The position numbers and the translations under genes were made by a program. Below the pieces are notes generated by a model. It made no database searches. It worked only from the letters and a program-made list of their open reading frames with translations, and had not been told where the DNA came from. This document shows positions 9,543-14,298 of a stretch of DNA of 14,298 nucleotides, piece after piece. This DNA comes from Candidatus Altimarinota bacterium (GTDB lineage Bacteria; Patescibacteriota; Gracilibacteria; BD1-5; UBA2023), in assembly GCA_023230505.1 (NCBI GenBank), contig JALNXF010000014.1, positions 1 to 14,298 of the forward strand, given 5' to 3'. The first letter of the stretch is position 1; each line of letters opens with the position of its first letter.

Positions 9543-9860
9543 TTAAATATGAGATTCTAGTTTTGAAGCTAGTAAATCTACAGACTGAATTCAAACTAAT
9601 TGTTCTACAGCCTTTCCGTCCTTAAAGATTATCATAGTTGGGATACTTCTTATTCAAAATGTTTGAGGAACTTGTCCGTTCTCATCTACATTCATTTTCA
9701 TAATTTTTGCTTTATCTCACATTTTTGTAGCAAGTTCATCAAGACGAGGAATCATAACTTGACAAGGACCACACCAGATTGCCCAAAAATCTACAATACT
9801 AACCCCTGTTGCTATATCATTTGCAAAATTTGCATCTGTAGTCTCTATTACTTTTCACAT
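9543..9860 (-). CDS. trxA: Thioredoxin
   Basis: This 105-residue protein has the usual thioredoxin length. It is a cytoplasmic disulfide reductase that passes electrons to target proteins through a pair of active-site cysteines. The active site VDFWAIWCGPC is complete, with Cys30 and Cys33, and the cis-proline loop RSIPTMIIF has Pro74. Asp24, the buried acidic residue before the active site, is also kept. UGA codons supply Gly2, Gly48, Gly69 and the glycine in QLVGIQ; all fit the family. The start at 9860 gives MGKVIETTDANF with no signal peptide. It is divergent from the ferredoxin gene and converges on the TraG-like gene at a shared terminator. No thioredoxin reductase is in the window. Confidence 0.95.
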
Positions 9861-9890
9861 ATTTTTTATATTAAAAATTATTATTTTTAA

Positions 9891-9918
9891 ATTATATTTA
9901 AATATTCTCTAAAAACAA
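9891..9918 (-). promoter_or_regulatory. Candidate promoter for trxA
   Basis: On the minus strand TTGTTT (9918-9913), a 16-bp spacer and a perfect TATAAT (9896-9891) lie about 30 bp upstream of the trxA ATG. The -35 is weak but the -10 matches consensus. Confidence 0.4.
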
Positions 9919-9938
9919 ATTTTTTAGATAATTTCTGC

Positions 9939-9966
9939 TTGATAAAATAAATAAAATATATAAAAT
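9939..9966 (+). promoter_or_regulatory. Candidate promoter for the ferredoxin gene
   Basis: TTGATA at 9939-9944, a 16-bp spacer and TAAAAT at 9961-9966 lie 33 bp before the ferredoxin ATG. An overlapping TATAAA at 9959-9964 is an alternative -10. The surrounding DNA is almost entirely A and T, which lowers confidence. Confidence 0.35.
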
Positions 9967-9999
9967 ACTCACACTTTTTAAAAATTAATAATTAGAATT

Positions 10000-10197
10000 A
10001 TGAGTGATAAAGTAGTAAAAAGACCTTTTGTAAACAATAATTGTATTGGGTGTGGAGCCTGCATACAAGTAGCTCCAAATTATTTTGACTATAATAAAGA
10101 ATATTTATCAGAAGCTAAAAAATGTGAAACTTATAATGAACAAGATGTAAATAACGCAATAAGTGTTTGTCCAGTGGATGCTATAAGCTGGATATAA
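10000..10197 (+). CDS. Single-cluster [4Fe-4S] ferredoxin
   Basis: This small 65-residue electron carrier has the ligand pattern CIGCGAC (Cys15, Cys18, Cys21) followed by Cys57 in SVCPVDAI. These four residues bind one [4Fe-4S] cluster, as in single-cluster ferredoxins of Bacillus, Thermotoga and Desulfovibrio type. Cys42 lies between them and is not one of the standard ligands. The acidic patch and short hydrophobic C-terminus (AISWI) are also usual. It is the one complete gene in the window with no UGA codon, so it reads through in the standard code; its two glycines are GGG and GGA. It is divergent from trxA, suggesting paired redox genes. A strong terminator starts 16 bp after the stop. 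Its redox partner is not visible. Confidence 0.93.
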   Translation: MSDKVVKRPFVNNNCIGCGACIQVAPNYFDYNKEYLSEAKKCETYNEQDVNNAISVCPVDAISWI

Positions 10198-10212
10198 TTA
10201 AAATTCAATATT

Positions 10213-10242
10213 AAAAAGTTGTTTAAATTTAAACAACTTTTT
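10213..10242. terminator. Bidirectional terminator between the ferredoxin gene and ftsW
   Basis: This is a perfect 30-bp palindrome: the arm at 10213-10227 (AAAAAGTTGTTTAAA) pairs with 10228-10242, and seven T follow on the plus strand. It sits 16 bp after the ferredoxin stop. On the minus strand, the last two codons and the stop of ftsW (10229-10237) lie within the hairpin. Confidence 0.85.
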
Positions 10243-11452
10243 TTCTTCTAAAAAATTTAGAATTTGACGGTGTAGTATTTTCGTAATTTACATCGCGTGA
10301 GATACTAAGCAGAATTCAAACTCATATCATAAGCGACATAAGCGAAGATCATCCATAGCTTATAAAAGGAAGAGTTACTCCGGTTAGTGGTATAATATTT
10401 AAATTAACTCATATATTTACAAATGTTTGAATCATGATCCAAGTTGTAATTCCAGCAGCTAAATATTTTCAAAATGGCTCGGATACATTGGAGGAAATAT
10501 AAAATCATCTGTATGCAATAACTAGATAAAGTCCGACTAAAAATAATATTCATAAAAATCATAACTCTTCTGCAATTACAGAAAATATAAAATCTCACTG
10601 GACTTCTGGTAAATATCAAAATTTTTGAATAGATTTTCAAAATCCAAGTCAAAAAAATCATCAACTTCAAATAGCGATTAGTCATTGTTTTGTCTGAAAA
10701 TTAATAGTCTTATTTTGAATTGATGTTTGATTACTAGTCAAGAAATTATCAAATCTTTCTGTTATATAAGAAAAAGTATTTCTCTGCCCACCTGAGCTTA
10801 CTTTTCATACAAAATACACAAATACCGTAAATATAGAAAAAATTAAGGCAACAGCTAATAAGTGCCTTATATTTCATCATCAAATAAAATATAATATTAC
10901 AGCTATTGGCACTACGATAAGTATTGTTCAAAAATCAGGTTGTAATCATAAAAGTAAAACCACAATTCAAACTATCGCCATAAATGGGTAAAATCCATTG
11001 TAAAGATCTGCTATTTCATTCTTTTTTCTTTTTAAAAAATATGCCAAATAAATTATAAGACCTAATTTCAAGAATTCAGCAGGCTGCAGAGAAAATGGTA
11101 CAAATGGGACATTTATCCATCATTTTGCTCAATTATAAGTAACTCAAACAAGAAGTACTATAACAAGAAAAATCAATACTCAACCAAAAATTTCTCTAGC
11201 ATATTTTTCAAAAATTTTATATGGAACCTTAGTTATTACTATAAATAAAATTATACTTATAATAGTATGAGCCAAACTTTTGAAAAAATAAAAGGCATTA
11301 GGGAAATATTTTACAAACATCGAATCCTTTGGCATTAAAGAAGTTACTTTAAATGATGGATAAACGCTCACTGAACTTATCATAATCATTCAAAAAACTA
11401 CTAATGAAAAGAAAATAAAAAATAATGTATAATCAATTGTTTTGGTCTTCAT
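10229..11452 (-). CDS. ftsW: SEDS-family peptidoglycan polymerase FtsW (FtsW/RodA/SpoVE family)
   Basis: This 407-residue multi-pass membrane protein is of normal length. SEDS proteins polymerise lipid II into glycan strands together with a class B penicillin-binding protein. Family landmarks are LQPAEFLKLGLIIYLAYFL, GLQPDFGT, YLPEVQGDFIF with the expected catalytic Asp287, then VIAEELGFLG, and the C-terminal LTGVTLPFISYGGSSL. Glycines in YGGSS and AEELGFLG are partly UGA codons. The N-terminal helix with MIMISSVSVYPSF is closer to FtsW than to RodA, but the two are hard to separate by eye. The start at 11452 is 3 bp after the yggT stop, so the pair is surely co-transcribed. No ribosome binding site is evident; the few bases between the genes are A-rich. 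The stop lies inside the shared terminator hairpin. Confidence 0.9.
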
Positions 11453-11455
11453 TTT

Positions 11456-11740
11456 TTAAAAAAAGGTTAATAAAGAAGGTCTTAAGTTAAGTATAACACT
11501 GCTAATAATTTGAATAATAAAAAATATTACAATAGGAGAGAAATCTATTGGTCAAAAAGTAGTGGGTAAGTATTTTCTAACTTTTGTATAAATCGGAGTT
11601 GTTATAGATCTAATAAATTTAATTTGGATTCTAATTCAAAGTAATTGAGCCCAAGATAAAATTATATCTATAATTATAACCCACTCAATAAGATTAAGAA
11701 AAATTAAAACAACAAGAAGTATATAATCAATTATTAACAT
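11456..11740 (-). CDS. YggT family membrane protein
   Basis: This small membrane protein has 94 residues. It has an N-terminal hydrophobic helix (about residues 3-28), then ILSWAQLLGI, a basic stretch with RSITTPIYTKVRKYLP, then GPIDFSPIVIFFIIQII. This matches the YggT pattern ILSW...(R)xxxP(x)R(x)hhP..G.DFSPIV with a second helix at the end. YggT proteins are found near division and cell-envelope genes, such as sepF or proC neighbourhoods, and their role is poorly defined. Here the gene is followed 3 bp later by ftsW, which supports a link with cell-wall growth or division. The length fits the family. It is the first gene of its transcription unit, with a candidate promoter just upstream. 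Confidence 0.85.
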
Positions 11741-11773
11741 TTTATTTTTTTAAATATATAAACTTTATTAAAT

Positions 11774-11803
11774 ATATTACTTAAGATAAAATTATCAAGT
11801 CAA
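11774..11803 (-). promoter_or_regulatory. Candidate promoter for yggT-ftsW
   Basis: On the minus strand TTGACT (11803-11798), an 18-bp spacer and TAATAT (11779-11774) place a start site near 11767, about 27 bases before the yggT ATG. It sits directly downstream of the terminator of the preceding gene, as expected for a new transcription unit. Confidence 0.45.
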
Positions 11804-11807
11804 AATA

Positions 11808-11835
11808 AAAAAAGACCGATTTCTCGGTCTTTTTT
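11808..11835. terminator. Terminator of the phosphodiester glycosidase gene
   Basis: The stem AGACCGA (11813-11819) pairs with TCGGTCT (11824-11830) around a TTTC loop, with A-T pairs extending it and A and T tracts on the two sides. It lies about 30 bp beyond the TAG stop of the minus-strand glycosidase gene and separates it from yggT-ftsW. Confidence 0.88.
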
Positions 11836-11863
11836 GTTTTATAGCAAAAATAGATTTAAAATT

Positions 11864-12925
11864 CTATTTTGTTCATTCAATTCTCAAATCCACCTCTTTT
11901 TTAAGTGCAATATAAATCGGTTTTTTAGAACTTAAATTAGATGTTTTTGTAATAAGGACTTCTAATTTCTGGCTTAATACAGATAGTTTTGATTTGCGAA
12001 CAGTATTATCAAATATACCAAATTTTTTATCTAAAATTTTTCTAAAAGCATCTAGAGTTTTTTGAATTTTTGAATCAACTGGATTTATAGTATTTTTAAC
12101 TAAATTTGTAGTTTTTTCTGCATTATCTACAGCTTTCGCTGAATGATTTGTATCAGGAATTATAATCCAAGCATCCATTATATTTCTCCCTGGTCCGCGA
12201 ATATATTTATTATTGTAAATCATAGCTGTCGAGCCACCTCAATCTAGGTTTATTGCATTGTAACAGCCTAATTTGATTAGAATATCTGGAATTCCATAAA
12301 TAGTAATATTTTCTACTCCTCACATATAAATAGTATTTCCATCTTTAGTCGAACAAATAAAATTCTTAAGGCTTTTTGCTTTCATCTTATTATCAATAGC
12401 CCCACTTTCTCCGATTTTACTAATTCAATCTTGAAGTAAAAGCGGATGATTTCCGATTCAATTAAATATTTCTGTTTGCTTATCATTATTTAAAGTCTTT
12501 CAAGCCACAAAATCTTCATTGCTTCAGCGAGAATAATCGTGAGCCTTACGAAACAAAAAAGGAGTTTGTGCCTTGTCAAAAGCAAAAATTACTCTCTCTG
12601 GACCTGTATCATCAGGAGTTGTACTCCAATTATATCAATTACTTATTCTATCAGCCCAAGATTTATTAACCCCACCACACTCCTTATAATCAGCCGGACA
12701 AAAATAAGCCCCATTAACTCAACTAACTCAACCATATCTATTTACCATACTCTCTAGCGATTCTCATTTTTCGCTTACTCACACAATTATCTTATACCCA
12801 GAATTCTTTACAACTTTTAAGGCTTTGATTTTGTACCCATCAATAGTCGTTTCATATAATTCATTAGCATTGGCTAGATTAAATGATAGAAGAATTAGTG
12901 TAAGTGTAAATATTAGTTTTTTCAT
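11864..12925 (-). CDS. Secreted phosphodiester glycosidase, NAGPA/DUF2233 family
   Basis: The protein has 353 residues. It starts with a clear signal peptide, MKKLIFTLTLILLSFNLANA, with likely cleavage after residue 20, so it is exported. The NAGPA (DUF2233) domain covers about residues 25-260. Its landmarks are VNGAYF near the N-terminus, GNHPLLLQDG in the middle, the IYMGGVENITIYG strand, and the diagnostic NLDGGGSTAMIYNNKYIRGPGR at about residues 226-247, with Asp228 in the motif and one of its three glycines UGA-encoded. The family removes GlcNAc or related sugars from phosphodiester linkages; bacterial members act on cell-surface polymers or spore and biofilm material. The last 90 residues are Lys/Asn-rich and probably helical, with no match I recognise. 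The stop is TAG. The substrate, self or host, cannot be told. Confidence 0.87.
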
Positions 12926-12950
12926 AAGGAATTGGGTTATTAGGCAAAGT

Positions 12951-12980
12951 TGTATAAATGGTAATTATTTTTAGTGTAAA
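12951..12980 (-). promoter_or_regulatory. Candidate promoter for the phosphodiester glycosidase gene
   Basis: On the minus strand TTTACA (12980-12975), an 18-bp spacer and TATACA (12956-12951) lie about 25 bp before the ATG at 12925. A 20-bp inverted repeat at 13002-13021 lies just upstream and could be an operator. Confidence 0.33.
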
Positions 12981-13001
12981 TTCAAGTTTGTTTCTATAAA
13001 T

Positions 13002-13021
13002 TTTAGGAGTTAAGTCCTAAA
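13002..13021. repeat. 20-bp inverted repeat (operator-like) upstream of the glycosidase gene
   Basis: TTTAGGA (13002-13008) and TCCTAAA (13015-13021) form a perfect 7-bp inverted repeat around GTTAAG. No T-run follows on the minus strand, so it is unlikely to be a terminator. It lies just upstream of the candidate -35 of the glycosidase gene. The rest of the 174-bp gap shows nothing recognisable. Confidence 0.35.
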
Positions 13022-13099
13022 TATGATAACAATTTTGTATTAAATGCAAATTTTTATTTTTCTCCAGGTATTATTTGTGCGGGTTTGAAGATTGATTAT

Positions 13100-13540
13100 T
13101 TATTTTAATAATTTTTCTAAAATTTTTGCATTATCATTATTTTTAATATTCTTACTATCAGATTCAATAAAATTAACTTTTGTTTTTTTAACTTTATTAA
13201 AAATTATATTGTCTAGAATATAAGTTTTTCTTAGGCTAGATGTTAAATATAAAACAGATACATTAAGTCATTTTTTTAATCATATATCAATAGCTTTTTC
13301 TATAGAATCTTGATAAGCTCAAATTAATATTCATTCATATCATTTTAAATTTAATTCATCTATTTTTCAATCTAAATCTAGAAATAATTCATCTTTAGAC
13401 ATTTGAGGGATAAACCATTTTTCTCATTTAATTAAGAAAAATCTTCATTTTGGCTTCAGTCATAAATTGGTTTTCAATAAACTTAATATCGTACTTTTTC
13501 AACAGTCAGAATCAGCAACTAAAAATATAATTTTTTTCAT
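13100..13540 (-). CDS. Small unrecognised protein with P-loop-like N-terminus
   Basis: This is a 146-residue protein that I do not recognise. It begins KKIIFLVADSDCGKSTILSL, a beta strand followed by a P-loop-like turn and helix. The canonical Walker A is GxxxxGK[ST]; here the first glycine is alanine (ADSDCGKS), while the Gly encoded by UGA, the Lys and the Ser are kept. A later stretch GYEGILIGAYQDSIEKAI and LNVSVLYLTSS looks like further alternating strands and helices of a small NTPase-like fold. No clear Walker B aspartate motif stands out. The C-terminus is Lys/Asn-rich. A weak ribosome-binding-like AGGA lies 4 bases before the ATG at 13540, unusual for this window. It is separated from the glycosidase gene by 174 bp and from the upstream propeller gene by a terminator-like hairpin. 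Confidence 0.7.
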
Positions 13541-13567
13541 AATTCCTAAACATTAAAAAATAAAATA

Positions 13568-13598
13568 AATCCTCAAATCTCGAAGAAACTTGAGGATT
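13568..13598 (-). terminator. Probable terminator of the beta-propeller gene
   Basis: AATCCTCAA (13568-13576) pairs with TTGAGGATT (13590-13598) around a 13-base loop. On the minus strand it follows the TAG stop at 13608 by about 10 bases and is followed by a T-rich stretch. The loop is long, so it is weaker than the other terminators here. Confidence 0.6.
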
Positions 13599-13607
13599 AT
13601 AGATAAT

Positions 13608-14298
13608 CTATTTCAAACTATTTAATCTCTCTTCAAGAATAATTTTTAAGTCATTTAATAGATTTTTATTCTTTTCAGATAAATTTTTTCATAATAAGAT
13701 ATCAATTTTACTTAAAACAGTATTAATTCTACTCTCATTATAATTTGCAATTTTTTTGTTTACGAATTCTTTTTGAGAATCGGTAATTACTTTAAATTGA
13801 TTGGTTGGATTTGAGTTATTTGGATTATTTGAACTAGTTGTATTAGAATTTATTTCATTATTACTTAAAACATTTTGATCATTTGTTATTTGAATTACAA
13901 AATATTTTCAATCTTTTACAGTTCTATAAGCAAAACTTCTTCAATCTGGAGAATATACTGGTCTAGATCATTTTCATAGTTCCTTTCAATCTTTTATTAT
14001 AAATCAATTTCAATTTTTTATTGTTACATATGCAAAGCTTTTTCAATCTGAGGAATATACTCAATCTGCTCATTCTCATAGTTCCTTTCAATCTTTTATT
14101 ATAAACCTTTTTCAATCTTTTTTTGCTTCATAGGAAAAGCTCTTTCAATTTTTTGGAAATATTATACAAATAATATCATCATATTTAGTTCATTCAACTC
14201 AATCTTTAACCATAAACCTTTTTCAATCTTTTTTTGCAACATAGGCAAAGCTTTTTCAATCTGGTGAATATATTATGTCACTTATCTCATCATATTTA
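13608..14298 (-). CDS. PD40/WD40-like beta-propeller repeat protein, C-terminal part
   Basis: The frame is open to the right edge of the window, so the start is missing; 229 residues are visible up to the TAG stop. It has four consecutive blades with the pattern YSPDGKSFAYVAKKDGKRF followed by VKDGKE, spaced 34-37 residues, typical of TolB-like PD40 repeats. Such propellers usually serve as protein-interaction surfaces. One blade has PKNGKSFSYEA and another YSSDGKSFAYV. UGA supplies the glycines of SPDGKS and KDGK. After the last blade comes an Asn/Ser/Thr-rich linker (about 30 residues), then a Lys/Asn-rich helical tail ending EERLNSLK. Two blade pairs share identical DNA blocks, suggesting recent duplication or conversion. 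The partner and location are unknown, as the N-terminus is cut off. Confidence 0.85.
13975..14237. repeat. Direct DNA repeats inside the propeller gene
   Basis: A 29-bp block at 13975-14003 recurs identically at 14077-14105 (102 bp apart, 34 codons). A 26-bp block at 14101-14126 recurs identically at 14212-14237 (111 bp apart, 37 codons). Both spacings keep the frame, so blades may expand or contract by recombination. Confidence 0.8.

Noticed and set aside
9213..9594. Minus-strand open frames opposite the end of the TraG-like gene.
   Set aside because: They are antisense to its Lys/Glu-rich tail, which yields artificial Phe/Leu-rich translations.
13930..14298. Regularly spaced similar segments, as a possible CRISPR array.
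   Set aside because: The spacing is in whole codons and the repeats encode SPDGKS-type propeller blades in an open frame; the spacers are not unique sequences.
1..14298. UGA read as tryptophan or selenocysteine, or widespread pseudogenes.
   Set aside because: UGA positions coincide with invariant glycines of Walker A, NAGPA and propeller motifs, occur many times per gene, and no selenocysteine insertion elements were evident.

Overview
The window is very AT-rich bacterial DNA in which UGA encodes glycine (translation table 25). Read with the standard code, nearly every gene is broken. Read with UGA=Gly, they become full-length proteins with intact family motifs: the PilT Walker A GPTGSGKST, the NAGPA-type motif NLDGGGST and SPDGKS propeller blades all use UGA for essential glycines. 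All 13 visible stop codons are UAA (10) or UAG (3). This points to a Gracilibacteria / Absconditabacteria (SR1) genome of the candidate phyla radiation (CPR). No rRNA, tRNA or CRISPR array was found.

Layout. 1-3782 (+) holds the 3' end of an RND efflux adaptor and a complete 1064-residue RND permease, separated by 314 bp that carry a 104-bp MITE-like palindromic element. 3857-4876 (-) is a lytic-transglycosylase-like protein. It is divergent from a plus-strand cluster at 4980-9498: the type IV pilus retraction ATPase PilT, a cyclic-nucleotide-binding-fold plus GAF-like protein, and a large VirD4/TraG-like DNA-pumping ATPase. The two directions seem to start from back-to-back promoters that share one palindromic -35 hexamer. 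The cluster ends at a strong bidirectional terminator.

9543-10197 has divergent thioredoxin (-) and single-cluster ferredoxin (+) genes. 10229-11740 (-) is a tight yggT-ftsW pair for cell-wall synthesis and division; its last codons lie inside the terminator hairpin it shares with the ferredoxin gene. 11864-12925 (-) is a secreted phosphodiester glycosidase (NAGPA family). 13100-13540 (-) is a small unrecognised protein with a P-loop-like N-terminus. 13608-14298 (-) is the C-terminal part of a PD40/WD40-like beta-propeller protein running off the window.

Taken together, the genes concern the cell envelope and contact with the outside: efflux, pilus retraction, a DNA translocase, peptidoglycan cleavage and synthesis, and a secreted glycosidase. 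That would suit the host-attached or predatory life known for these phyla, but the link is inference. Most start codons have AU-rich leaders without a Shine-Dalgarno sequence.
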